Positions 16,270 to 25,466 of a stretch of 52,682 bases of DNA are shown here, in pieces; positions within the stretch are counted from its first letter, which is position 1, and each line of letters begins with the position of its first letter. Source of the DNA: Bacteroidales bacterium (GTDB lineage: Bacteria; Bacteroidota; Bacteroidia; Bacteroidales; UBA932); contig JAGCVW010000024.1 in NCBI GenBank assembly GCA_017962165.1, positions 1-52,682 of the forward strand, written 5' to 3'. The notes under the pieces were generated by a model. That model was not told the origin of the DNA and did not search any database. It saw only the letters and a list, made by a program, of their open reading frames with translations. A program made the position numbers and the translations under genes.

Positions 16270-18543
16270 ATGAAGAAACTTATACTTGCATCGCTTTTCG
16301 CGCTGATCGGCATAACCGCTTTTGCGGAGGGAGAAACCGGCAAATGGGACGAGAAACTTGTAACCGGTACCCGTCATATCCCCACAATCCTTGTTCAGTT
16401 CTCCGATGTGAAATTTACCGTGTCCAACCCGGCGCAGTCCTTCAATGACCTTCTCAACAAGAAGGGATATTCCGACAACGACGCTACCGGCAGCGCCCAG
16501 GATTACTGGGTTGAAAACTCCGGTGGAAAATTCACCCCGATATTCGACGTTTACGGCCCTGTGACGCTGGACAAAGCGTCCACTTACTATGGCGCCGGCA
16601 ATACGTCTCAGGAAAAAACAGACGAATGTCTTCTCGAAGCCGCGAGGCTGCTTGACGCAGAAGTTGATTTCTCGCAGTATGACTACAACAACGATGGCTA
16701 CATTGATCCCGTAGTTGTCATCTTTGCCGGCCACGGACAGGACGCAAAAGCCGGCGGCGGACAGGACAAAATCAAGCCCCATCAGGAGTCAGTAGGAGCA
16801 AATGCTTCCGGTGGAAGAGTCTTCGACGGAAAGTCGATGTTCATTTATTGTATCTCTCCGGAACTCAGCACCACGAGTACCGACGCTTCAAGAATGGCCG
16901 GGATCGGTATTATATGCCATGAGTTCGGCCACACCCTGGGCCTCTCAGACTACTATAAATTCCAGTCTTTTGCCCTGATGGCCTATGGTTGTGACAATAA
17001 CTATGAGGCTACTCCTCCGTATCTGACCGTTGTTGAGCGCGACCAGCTCAGGTGGCTCAGTTGGAAAGATATTCCCGTACTTAAAGCAGGCCAGACAACG
17101 ATTTCTTCTGTCAAAGACGGCACTGCCTTCAGGTCCAACACCAACCAGTACGGAGAATTCTTTATCTACGAATACCGCAGCGGCCAGGGTTGGGACGAAG
17201 CTATTCCTTCCGGGCTTCTGGTGTACCATATCGACCGTTCGGTAGCCATGAATACCGAGCATCCTCTCGAATGCCTTGTCCCGGCGGCCGATCCTTCGAA
17301 CTGGAATCACCAGGGTCTGCTGGCCGATTACCTGTACCCTGGAACCAAGAATGTAACTACTTTCAACCCCGTAGACTGGACTGGCAATCCTACTATGTAT
17401 CAGATCTCCAATATCCACAAAAGCGGAGATGCCATAGTATTCAATACCGAACTGACCGCTACCCGCGTACTTGAAGGAAGGGTAGTTGATGCGCTCGGCG
17501 AACCTCAGGCTAACTACGGCGTTGAGGCGTGGCTTCTTGCCGACGCCGGCGATGGTACCCACGCTTTTACTGACCACGACATCCAGGTACTTACAACAGA
17601 TTCTCGGGGCAAGTTTACCCTGACTATCGATTCCAGTTTCGACGATCCAAAGATGGGCCCTGTAGTCGGGGCGCTCATTAAAGCCGAAGATTATTCCGAA
17701 ACCGTCTACATGTATTCTCCCACCCAGACCCTCGAAATAATTATCGGCGGTCAGGGTCAGGATGCGCAGACATGGTCCAGTTATACGGACCTCAGTTCTG
17801 CCACCGCCCACGACATGCACACTCAGGTGGACTATGCCAACCCCAACCAGATTATGTTCGCGGCGAAGATTCCTGCTTCGCAGCTTCCTTCCGGAGGCGG
17901 AGTGGTCAGCAGCGTCAGTTTTGTCGTCAGCACAAGCAAAAACTATATTGTAGTAGATGCGGGAACGGAGCGTATTCTGACCTTCGAAGTGCCGTCAAAT
18001 TATGTCACCGGCCGCTATGGACAACTCGTGACCATTGACCTGAAGAGCGAACACGCCCGTTTCCCCGGAGGCAAGGACCTTTACGTTGGTTTTGCCGCCG
18101 ATGTCGCGGCGGGCTACCAGTTCCCGGCCCCGTTCGACGTGGATGGCAATCCTGGCAACTTCTTCTGTTCGCCGCTGGATTTAAGCTCCAGCACCTGGAC
18201 TGACTTCTGCTGGTGGAACAAGATCATCCCTGTAGACTTCTCCTATTTCCCCATCGGCGAAATTGGCCCCGGCCCCGTTACGGGCGATGATCCTCTCGTG
18301 GCACTCGGCCTCAACGCCATCGCCGATCCCGGCAACGGCGTCTACCAGACGGGCGACGTCTTCCCTCTGCAGGTGGGCGTGGCCGCCGGTCTGACCCTGA
18401 CTTCGGCTACCTGGACGCTCGACGGCCAGGCCGTGTCCGGCGATTCAATCACCCTCACGAAGGGCTCCCACATCATCGTTGCAGTCACCCATTATTCCGA
18501 CGGCAGCAAAGAAACTCTTGAATTACGTCTTAAGGCACAATAA
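16270..18543 (+). CDS. M6-family zinc metalloprotease, active site intact
   Basis: A 757-residue secreted protease of the immune inhibitor A type. A signal peptide ends near residue 19. The catalytic domain (about 35-390) contains HEFGHTLGLSD: His217, Glu218, His221 and Asp227 match the HExxHxxGxxD zinc site. An acidic YDYNNDGYID loop (138-145) probably binds calcium. A carboxypeptidase-regulatory-like fold follows (about 395-490), then a beta-rich domain of about 160 residues, then an Ig-like C-terminus. No type IX sorting domain is visible, so the way it reaches the surface is unclear. The stop codon overlaps the next start (TAATG). The substrate is unknown; glycoproteins are likely from the neighbours. 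Confidence 0.92.
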   Translation: MKKLILASLFALIGITAFAEGETGKWDEKLVTGTRHIPTILVQFSDVKFTVSNPAQSFNDLLNKKGYSDNDATGSAQDYWVENSGGKFTPIFDVYGPVTLDKASTYYGAGNTSQEKTDECLLEAARLLDAEVDFSQYDYNNDGYIDPVVVIFAGHGQDAKAGGGQDKIKPHQESVGANASGGRVFDGKSMFIYCISPELSTTSTDASRMAGIGIICHEFGHTLGLSDYYKFQSFALMAYGCDNNYEATPPYLTVVERDQLRWLSWKDIPVLKAGQTTISSVKDGTAFRSNTNQYGEFFIYEYRSGQGWDEAIPSGLLVYHIDRSVAMNTEHPLECLVPAADPSNWNHQGLLADYLYPGTKNVTTFNPVDWTGNPTMYQISNIHKSGDAIVFNTELTATRVLEGRVVDALGEPQANYGVEAWLLADAGDGTHAFTDHDIQVLTTDSRGKFTLTIDSSFDDPKMGPVVGALIKAEDYSETVYMYSPTQTLEIIIGGQGQDAQTWSSYTDLSSATAHDMHTQVDYANPNQIMFAAKIPASQLPSGGGVVSSVSFVVSTSKNYIVVDAGTERILTFEVPSNYVTGRYGQLVTIDLKSEHARFPGGKDLYVGFAADVAAGYQFPAPFDVDGNPGNFFCSPLDLSSSTWTDFCWWNKIIPVDFSYFPIGEIGPGPVTGDDPLVALGLNAIADPGNGVYQTGDVFPLQVGVAAGLTLTSATWTLDGQAVSGDSITLTKGSHIIVAVTHYSDGSKETLELRLKAQ

Positions 18544-20702
18544 TGATGCGTTACAGAAAAATATTAATGTGTGCCGCCCTGCTTCTTGCGGCGGCCTGCG
18601 AGGATCCGGAGACGATTCCCGACGATATTCCCGTGGGACCGGACATTCCTCTGCCTGTTGAGGCCGCCATTACGATACCGGCGGGCTACGAGGCCATCTT
18701 CACCGAGGGAATAACCGCCCCGGAGGAGGAGCAGACATACGAAATCAAGTTCAACGCGACCAAAAACTGGGGCACGGACATCGCCTACGACGGTCCCGAC
18801 GGCTGGCTTTCGATTCTCCCGACAAGGGGCAGCGCCGGCGACGTGGACATGACGGTTTCCCTGTCGGCCAACGAGGCCGAAGATGCCCGCAGTTGCACGG
18901 TCACCATCGCCTGCGACACGGTCTGCCGGTCCATCAGAGTGACCCAGCTGGGTGTCAGGGTCGATCCTGGCCCGGGCCCCGGTCCCGGTCCCGGTCCGGA
19001 ACCGGAAGATCCTGGCAAAATCACCATCGCGGAAGGATTTGAGCAATACTTTGAAGACAATGTCTCATTCAATGCCCAGGCCCACAGTTTTGCGGTGAAG
19101 TTCAATGCCAATAAGGCGTGGACTGCGCTGGTGAAGTGTTCCTTCCCTGACGGCTGGGTTTCCGTAAGGCCGGGCGAAGGCGAAGCCGGCGATGTGGAGA
19201 TGACGGTGGATGTGGACAAAAATGAAGAAGAGTATGGCCGCTATTGCGACATTGTCATAAAGTGCCAGGAGGACTCGGTAACCATCTCCATACTTCAGGA
19301 TGGCGCAGAGGTTGATCCTGGTCCGGGACCCGGTCCGGGACCTGAAGATCCCGAGGTCATTCCGGCGACCGGCATGCATTTGTATCAGAGGGAACTCACC
19401 ATGGTCAAGGGCGAGACAGCCACCCTTACCGCCATCATCACTCCCGAAGACGCAACTGACACGGAAATAGAGTGGAGTACCACCAACTGGGAAGTGGTCG
19501 ATGTAGACCAGGAAGGTCACATTGAGGCGAAAGGCCCCGGCACGGCAGTGGTTACCGCCGAACTTTACTCCTCCTCGGGCGTATTGTTCACGTCTTCCTG
19601 TACAATTACGGTTATCATACCTGTCGAGAAGGTTACCGTCTTCAGCGGATCGCTTCCGGACAACTATCTGGTCGCAAACGGCAGGACTTATGACCTCAAC
19701 CCCGGAGACGAGATCTATTTCTGGGCCGAGCTTTGGCCCGAGGATGCCACCGAAACTGAGATTGCCTGGGAGTTTTCTGCTCCCGGTGTCGCATCGCTGA
19801 GCAACGGCACCCTCACGGCCCTCGCTTTGGGCAGCACGACAGTAACCGTGTCCGCAGGCGGCCAGTCTGCGACCTTCTACGTCAATGTGAAGGAGCCTGA
19901 TCCGGAGGTCTCTGTCAAGCTGACCCCTAAGGAGATGGTGCTGTTTGAAGGAGAATCGGCCGTGCTCAATGTCGAAATCACTCCTTCGTACATTCTCCCC
20001 GGCTTTGATGAAGATGCCTACGACCACTCAATAGTCCAATTCGCCAGCGGCGGCAAAGTTACCGCGCTCAAGGCGGGAACGACTATTCTGGTCTGCGAGG
20101 GATACAACCCCAACACATCCTCAATGACTGGAGTCAAGGATACTTGTTATGTGAGGGTGGTCGCCCGTGTTGAGACCGCCGCCATCAGCCTCGACCGGAC
20201 CGAATTGTCGCTGCAGCCGGGCCAGTCGGCGACCCTGCATGCTACAACTACTCCGGCCGGGTCCTCGGACCATGTCGTGTGGCGCAGCACCAACGAAGCC
20301 GTCGCGAAAGTCAAGGACGGTAAGGTGACAGCTGTGGCGGCCGGTACCGCGCTGATTTATGCTACCGCAGGCGGAGTGTCTGCCCTGTGTACCGTGACCG
20401 TTTCCGAGCCGGTGGCAGTTACGGCCATTAAACTTGACAAGGTCAGCGCCACCGTTGAAAAGGGCAAGACCCTGCAGCTCACGGCGACCGTGGAGCCCAA
20501 AAACGCCACGGGCGTCGAGTTTACATGGACAAGTTCCAACGACACGGTAGTTACAGTCAGCCCTGACGGCCTCCTCACCGGAGTCGCCGTAGGCAAGGCC
20601 ACGATTACCATCAGTTGCGGCTCCGTCCGTGCGACCTGTGCAGTAGAAGTAACCGAATCCGACATTGAAGGCGTCGACGATGGCGGAGAAACAAACTGGT
20701 AG
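18543..20702 (+). CDS. BACON and bacterial Ig-like repeat lipoprotein
   Basis: A 719-residue predicted lipoprotein (lipobox AAAC, Cys19). Two BACON domains (about 45-135 and 160-255) each end with the VTQLG or ILQDG-type strand. They are joined and followed by GPGPGP linkers. The rest is a string of about five Big_2-type Ig domains with recurring TLTAIITPEDAT, WxSTN and VTVSEP motifs (about 275-712). Such a rod probably projects a binding module from the outer membrane. The gene begins within the stop codon of the M6 gene. The Gly-Pro linkers are coded by near-identical repeats and could vary in length between strains. Confidence 0.88.
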   Translation: MMRYRKILMCAALLLAAACEDPETIPDDIPVGPDIPLPVEAAITIPAGYEAIFTEGITAPEEEQTYEIKFNATKNWGTDIAYDGPDGWLSILPTRGSAGDVDMTVSLSANEAEDARSCTVTIACDTVCRSIRVTQLGVRVDPGPGPGPGPGPEPEDPGKITIAEGFEQYFEDNVSFNAQAHSFAVKFNANKAWTALVKCSFPDGWVSVRPGEGEAGDVEMTVDVDKNEEEYGRYCDIVIKCQEDSVTISILQDGAEVDPGPGPGPGPEDPEVIPATGMHLYQRELTMVKGETATLTAIITPEDATDTEIEWSTTNWEVVDVDQEGHIEAKGPGTAVVTAELYSSSGVLFTSSCTITVIIPVEKVTVFSGSLPDNYLVANGRTYDLNPGDEIYFWAELWPEDATETEIAWEFSAPGVASLSNGTLTALALGSTTVTVSAGGQSATFYVNVKEPDPEVSVKLTPKEMVLFEGESAVLNVEITPSYILPGFDEDAYDHSIVQFASGGKVTALKAGTTILVCEGYNPNTSSMTGVKDTCYVRVVARVETAAISLDRTELSLQPGQSATLHATTTPAGSSDHVVWRSTNEAVAKVKDGKVTAVAAGTALIYATAGGVSALCTVTVSEPVAVTAIKLDKVSATVEKGKTLQLTATVEPKNATGVEFTWTSSNDTVVTVSPDGLLTGVAVGKATITISCGSVRATCAVEVTESDIEGVDDGGETNW

Positions 20703-20706
20703 ACCT

Positions 20707-21888
20707 ATGAAGACAATTAAAATAATATTGATATTGCTTGCCGCGGGTCTGGCCTGCTCCTGTCTTTTTGAACAGGAAGGCCCGAAAATGTCCGCGTCAC
20801 CGAAATACCACGCCATAGCGGAATCGGCCCCCGAAACCCGTACCGCATTCGAGCGTGGCGACGGAATCGCGAAAGTGGTATGGAACGCCGACGACCGCAT
20901 CAGCATTTTCGCAAAATCCACCCTTAACCGCCAGTATCGCTTTACCGGAGAGAACGGGGCCGCTACCGGCGACTTCGAAGAGGTCTCCGGCGCCAGCGGC
21001 GAGGCTGAGGCGCTTGCAAAGAGCTACGCCGTGTATCCGTATTCGGCGGATCATGCCATCAGCACAGAGGGCGTCGTGAGCCTGACATGGCCGTCAGGCC
21101 AGGCTTACCGCGAGTCGAATTATGATCCCGCGGCCGCGGTTATGTTCACATGCAGTGCCGACGAAAACCTGTCGTTCATGCATGCCGGCGGCTACCTTTG
21201 CATTTCGCTCTACGGCCAGGGCATAAGCGTGCGCAGTGTCACGCTTGCCGGTGCGGACAGCCAGCCGCTCGCCGGTCCCGCATACGTGTGGGCCGAAGGC
21301 GAGGCGGTGAAACTCCGGTTGCTGGAGGGCGCGACTGGCTCGATCACCCTGACCGCTGCATCTCCGGTGGCCATAGGAGCGAGCAAGGAAAGCGCCACTG
21401 AATTCTGGTTCTGCCTGCCGCCTGCCGTCTTTGAACATGGCTTCACCGTCACGGTCAGGGACAGCGGCGGACGTGAGACCGTCTTCTCGACCGCCCGTGC
21501 CATCAGTGTCGAAAGGGCGAGGATGACCAGGATGGAGGCCGTCAGGATCCAGATGGACGGTTCGGTTCCCACGGAGCCGGGCGTCTATTATGCGGACGGT
21601 ACGACGAAGGTGTTCGATGCCGTGAACTTCCAGCTCAGTTGCTATCGCGCGGGCGGACAGGTATGGCTCAGGGCCGTGGACCTCGGGAATATGAGGCTTA
21701 CCCGCCTGGGGCCCCTCCCGGCCGACGTGAGGGCGGGATTGATGAGTCAGGTGACCTTCGAGGAGTTCGCGTTCATGAACCCCGGGAACAAGACATCCAG
21801 ACAGGTCACTGTCCGTGTGGTCTCTCTTGGCAACGACCTTATCACGATGGTCGATCAGGACAATAATTATTACGTAATGAGATTCTAG
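20707..21888 (+). CDS. Fimbrillin-like (Mfa/FimB-type) lipoprotein
   Basis: A 393-residue predicted lipoprotein, with the lipid-bearing residue at Cys17 or Cys19. After a variable stretch comes TRTAFERGDGIAKVVWNADDRISIF, the pattern shared by fimbrillin-like proteins of Bacteroidales, then YAVYPYS and a beta-rich body to about residue 290. The C-terminal 100 residues are a separate small domain. The ATG at 20707 is chosen because it places the signal peptide at the very N-terminus. The spacing is four bases to the gene on each side. The role is probably cell-surface adhesion or assembly with the BACON proteins. No pilus tip or anchor genes are nearby. Confidence 0.75.
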   Translation: MKTIKIILILLAAGLACSCLFEQEGPKMSASPKYHAIAESAPETRTAFERGDGIAKVVWNADDRISIFAKSTLNRQYRFTGENGAATGDFEEVSGASGEAEALAKSYAVYPYSADHAISTEGVVSLTWPSGQAYRESNYDPAAAVMFTCSADENLSFMHAGGYLCISLYGQGISVRSVTLAGADSQPLAGPAYVWAEGEAVKLRLLEGATGSITLTAASPVAIGASKESATEFWFCLPPAVFEHGFTVTVRDSGGRETVFSTARAISVERARMTRMEAVRIQMDGSVPTEPGVYYADGTTKVFDAVNFQLSCYRAGGQVWLRAVDLGNMRLTRLGPLPADVRAGLMSQVTFEEFAFMNPGNKTSRQVTVRVVSLGNDLITMVDQDNNYYVMRF

Positions 21889-21892
21889 CGCC

Positions 21893-24058
21893 ATGAAAAA
21901 GATACTGTTTACATTATTGCTTCTTGCAGGCTGGATGGCGTCATCGTATGCCGCTTATACTCCGTACAGACCGGAAGTGCCGGCGCGAAACAAGGGCGAG
22001 CGGAAAATCCTTGTCCTACTCTACAACGCGCCCGGCGTCTCGTCTTTTTCAGCCGATTACCAGGAATGCTGGGATATGTTCAACCAGGAAGGCTACCACA
22101 CCGATCCCGGATATGGCTACAATTATATGTACGGTCACGGATCCATTACTGAATATTTCGTCCACAACTCCTCCGGGAAATGGCACCCTCAGTTCGACGT
22201 TTACGGACCAGTAACGCTTACAAAAGAAAGTTATGAATACTCGGGCGAAAAAATCGCCGAGATTTGTACGGCGCTTGGCGGGCAGCTGAATGTCGCCGAT
22301 TATGATACCGACGGCGACGGCGATATCGACTGCATTATCTGCATCGACGTCGCGCAAGGCGCTTCCAGGGACACATATCTGTCAGAAATAGAGGGAGATT
22401 ACAGCGTGGGGGGAAAGAAAATATCCCGGGCAATTTTCTGCGATAACGTTAAACTAATCGGTTTCTACTGCCACTGGCTGGCCATCTATCTTGGCGTGCC
22501 CAATTTCAGCGACATGGCCGGAAATGCAAATCCGGGTTGGCCGGACCAGTTCCAGGTGACTGGCACAGGTTTCAGAAACTGGGGCGGCAACTGCCCGCCG
22601 TATTTCAGTTCCCTCGAACGTTACATGGTAGGCTGGATAGACAGTTTCGATGTTATCGACAAGCCCGGAAGCTACATTCTGCCGGCAATTTGCGACAACG
22701 CCTCATATATGATAGAGTCACCCACTCCCGGGCTGTTCTATCTTGTGGAGTACCGCGAGAAATACAAGTGGGACGAGCATCTAAATTCAAACGGCTTGAT
22801 AGTTTTCCGCGTCGACCAGAGCAAGGCCCGGTTCATCGACGGCGTTGCAGCCGACACATGGTGGAAAACCAGGGAATACATCAACTGGAACAACAGCGGT
22901 TATTTGCCGTATAATATCGTCCGCACTTCAAGCGACGAGACCCTCTGGGCCCTCCCGAATTCAGAAGGCGTCAACGAACTCGCCCTTGTCGACGGCGACG
23001 GCAATTATTTCGGAATAACCCTGCGCGACATAGGCAACAACGGCGCCGGCCAGGCCTTCTTCCGCACAGTATTCGAGTATTCCTTCCACGGCCAGGTGAA
23101 AGACTCGGGCGGTAAATTGATGTCCGGGGTCACGGTTAAGCTGACCCTTCAGGACGGAACGGTACTTACCGCCGTGACCGATGCTTCTGGCAAATACGCA
23201 TTCTCGCTCGACGACAGCGTTCTGGGAACCGTTGCGGAAATATCCATATCGCATTCCGGCTATCTGCCCGTCTTCAACCAGGTGGAAATCAATGCCGCCG
23301 ACACAAAATGCGACCTCAGCATCCGCCAGACCGGCGGAGACGTGGCCCACAACTTACAGAAGTATGACGAGAACGGAGCAGGAACGCGCTACGGCTTTGC
23401 GGGACAGTATGGAGGAACTGCGGCAATGCGCTATATGGCGAGCGAACTCAGCTCCGCCGGTCTGGTAGGAGCCAGGCTCACGAGCATTTCCTTCTATGTG
23501 GGTTATACGAACAGCAAGGGTTATACGTCCAATTTCTATGCTGTAGTGTACTTCGGCAAGGAACCCGTTCTGGTCAAGGATGTGACGGACATCTATTCAG
23601 GCTCAGACTGGGTGACGGTCGATGTGACAGCAGACAACATCGTTATTCCGTCCGGCAAGGATGTCTATATCGGGTTTGGCCTGAAGTCCAACTGCCCGGC
23701 CGATCACGGATGGTGGCCTTCTGCATACTCGTACAAGGGCGACGCTGACCACGGTGGCGGCTACTATGTCAACGATATCGTCGGAGAACAGATAACCTGG
23801 GGGACCCATACCAGTTATGAATTTGCCATCAAGGCGACTGCGCTGGCCCCCTCCCAGGGCGCTACTCCCTCGGATTTCGGCATAGCATGGATTGAATTTA
23901 CCAGCGAGGGATATCTCGAAATCCATCCCGCCGCCGGCAAGACCGTCAAGGATGAAGTCTGGGACGACAGCGACGACAGGATCTGGACCTGCACCCTCAC
24001 CTACACCGACGGCACTACCGAAACGGTCTTCTTCGATATCTCCCCGTACGACGAATAA
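21893..24058 (+). CDS. M6 metalloprotease homologue with a destroyed zinc site
   Basis: A 721-residue secreted paralogue of the protease at 16270. It shares the signal peptide, the SGKWHPQFDVYGPVTL motif, a D-rich loop (DYDTDGDGDID), a regulatory-like domain and the C-terminal beta domain. At the position of HEFGHTLGLSD it reads HWLAIYLGVPN: His194 is kept, but the catalytic Glu is Trp195 and the second zinc His is Ile198. The reading frame is intact over 2.1 kb, so this is not simple decay. It is probably a pseudo-enzyme that binds substrate, inhibits or escorts the active partner, or acts as an adhesin. These roles are inference. It is the last gene of the operon; the right 102-bp repeat begins 18 bases later. 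Confidence 0.85.
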   Translation: MKKILFTLLLLAGWMASSYAAYTPYRPEVPARNKGERKILVLLYNAPGVSSFSADYQECWDMFNQEGYHTDPGYGYNYMYGHGSITEYFVHNSSGKWHPQFDVYGPVTLTKESYEYSGEKIAEICTALGGQLNVADYDTDGDGDIDCIICIDVAQGASRDTYLSEIEGDYSVGGKKISRAIFCDNVKLIGFYCHWLAIYLGVPNFSDMAGNANPGWPDQFQVTGTGFRNWGGNCPPYFSSLERYMVGWIDSFDVIDKPGSYILPAICDNASYMIESPTPGLFYLVEYREKYKWDEHLNSNGLIVFRVDQSKARFIDGVAADTWWKTREYINWNNSGYLPYNIVRTSSDETLWALPNSEGVNELALVDGDGNYFGITLRDIGNNGAGQAFFRTVFEYSFHGQVKDSGGKLMSGVTVKLTLQDGTVLTAVTDASGKYAFSLDDSVLGTVAEISISHSGYLPVFNQVEINAADTKCDLSIRQTGGDVAHNLQKYDENGAGTRYGFAGQYGGTAAMRYMASELSSAGLVGARLTSISFYVGYTNSKGYTSNFYAVVYFGKEPVLVKDVTDIYSGSDWVTVDVTADNIVIPSGKDVYIGFGLKSNCPADHGWWPSAYSYKGDADHGGGYYVNDIVGEQITWGTHTSYEFAIKATALAPSQGATPSDFGIAWIEFTSEGYLEIHPAAGKTVKDEVWDDSDDRIWTCTLTYTDGTTETVFFDISPYDE

Positions 24059-24076
24059 TCTTTTGCGTCGACTTTT

Positions 24077-24178
24077 TCTAGTTACTTTGCCCCCGACAGG
24101 GCAAAGTAACTTTATTTTTGGCCGTTTTTCTTGGTTACTTTGCCCTCGCGGGGGCAAAGTAACTCTATTTCTGGCGCC
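24077..24178. repeat. 102-bp repeat, right copy
   Basis: Base-for-base identical to 14935-15036, in the same orientation, 9142 bp downstream. It contains the same four alternating words and GCCGTTTTT at 24121-24129. It could serve as a terminator for the M6 operon through either of its stems. Confidence 0.9.
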
Positions 24179-24229
24179 ACAATGTCATTTCGACCAAGCG
24201 AAGCGCGTGGAGAAATCTCAAATATTTGC

Positions 24230-24237
24230 TAAATTTG
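24230..24237 (+). promoter_or_regulatory. -7 box for ddl, eight bases before the ATG
   Basis: TAAATTTG with eight bases to the ATG at 24246, another predicted leaderless start. Confidence 0.7.
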
Positions 24238-24245
24238 GTGTCATT

Positions 24246-25463
24246 ATGAAACTAAACGTTGGAGTTTTGTTTGGCGGGAGGTCCGTCGAGAATGAGATCT
24301 CGGTGGTGACCGCGCTTCAGGTCATCGAGGCGCTCGACCGCGAGAAGTACGAAATAATACCGATTTACATCGCAAAGACCGGAAAGTGGTATACCGGAAA
24401 GGCCCTGCTGGACCTGGCGAAGTACCGCAATATGCCCGCGCTCTTCAGGGAGTGTAAGGAAGTCTTCTTCAAGTCGGTTTACGGCGACCACAACCTCTAC
24501 ACAAACGGCGTTCTGGGAAAGCAGAAGGTGGTATCGAAGATCGATACTATCCTCCCGACGCTCCACGGAACAAACTGCGAAGACGGAACCCTGCAGGGCG
24601 TGCTCGAGGTAATCGGCATCCCCTATGTGGGCTGCAACACCTTCGCTTCCGCCAACGGAATGGACAAGATCGCGATGAAGCAGATCCTTCGCGACAGCGG
24701 AATCTCCGTCGTGGACTTTGTCTGGTTCACGGACAAGGAATGGGACGATCGCCGCGAGACGGTTCTCGACAATATCGAAAAGACCATCCCGTATCCGGTG
24801 ATTATCAAACCGGCCAACTCCGGATCCAGCGTCGGTATCTCCCCGGCCCACAACCGTCAGGAACTTGCCGACGCCGTTGACTATGCCGCCCAGTTCACCA
24901 CCCGCGTTATAGTTGAGCGCATGCTATCTAAACTGAAGGAAGTCAACTGCTCTGTCATGGGCGATTACTACGACTGCAAGCCCTCTGTTTGCGAGATTCC
25001 GTTAAGAAGCGGCGAGATCCTCAGCTACTCCGACAAGTACCAGAGCGGCGGCGCGAAGGGCTCCAAGAGCGGCAAGCTTGCCGGCGCGAAAGTCGCCGGC
25101 CCGAAGCTCGCCGGAGCCAAGGGCGCCGACGGGGCGGGCATGGCCTCGCTGAAGCGTCAGCTGCCCGCCGACCTCCCGGACAATGTCACCGCGCTCGTCC
25201 AGGAGTTCGCGATGAGGACCTTCAAGACCCTCGGCTGCGAGGGCTTGGCCAGAATAGACCTCATGATAGACGAAACCGACGGCAGGATCTACGTCAACGA
25301 GATCAATACCATCCCCGGCTCGCTCTCCTCATACCTGTGGGAGTACACCGGAGTGCCGTTCTCCAAGGTGCTCGACACTCTTATCTCACGCTCCTTCGCC
25401 CGCCTTCGCGAAGAGTCCTTCAAAGTAGTCGACTTCGGCGGCAACATCTTCGCATCCCGCTAG
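24246..25463 (+). CDS. ddl: D-alanine--D-alanine ligase
   Basis: An ATP-grasp ligase of 405 residues that makes the D-Ala-D-Ala dipeptide used by MurF. LFGGRSVENEISVVTA at the N-terminus, SGSSVGIS (about 192-199), the LGCEGLARIDLMID stretch and YVNEINTIPGS (about 349-358) are the conserved ligand-binding motifs. The omega-loop region after SYSDKYQSG carries an insertion of about 30 residues (268-299) made only of Gly, Ala, Lys and a few others, with recurring GAK and LAG units. The long start at 23892 is rejected because it crosses the repeat; the ATG at 24246 fits the family N-terminus. prmC follows after three bases. Confidence 0.93.
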   Translation: MKLNVGVLFGGRSVENEISVVTALQVIEALDREKYEIIPIYIAKTGKWYTGKALLDLAKYRNMPALFRECKEVFFKSVYGDHNLYTNGVLGKQKVVSKIDTILPTLHGTNCEDGTLQGVLEVIGIPYVGCNTFASANGMDKIAMKQILRDSGISVVDFVWFTDKEWDDRRETVLDNIEKTIPYPVIIKPANSGSSVGISPAHNRQELADAVDYAAQFTTRVIVERMLSKLKEVNCSVMGDYYDCKPSVCEIPLRSGEILSYSDKYQSGGAKGSKSGKLAGAKVAGPKLAGAKGADGAGMASLKRQLPADLPDNVTALVQEFAMRTFKTLGCEGLARIDLMIDETDGRIYVNEINTIPGSLSSYLWEYTGVPFSKVLDTLISRSFARLREESFKVVDFGGNIFASR

Positions 25464-25466
25464 CCG

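Noticed and set aside
16270..24058. Type IX secretion sorting domains on the M6 proteins
   Set aside because: The C-termini lack the conserved short Ig-like domain with its Gly and Lys pattern; the ends are Ig-like or unrelated.
23892..24245. Long N-terminal extension of Ddl
   Set aside because: The extra codons run through the M6 gene end and the 102-bp repeat, and the family start is at 24246.
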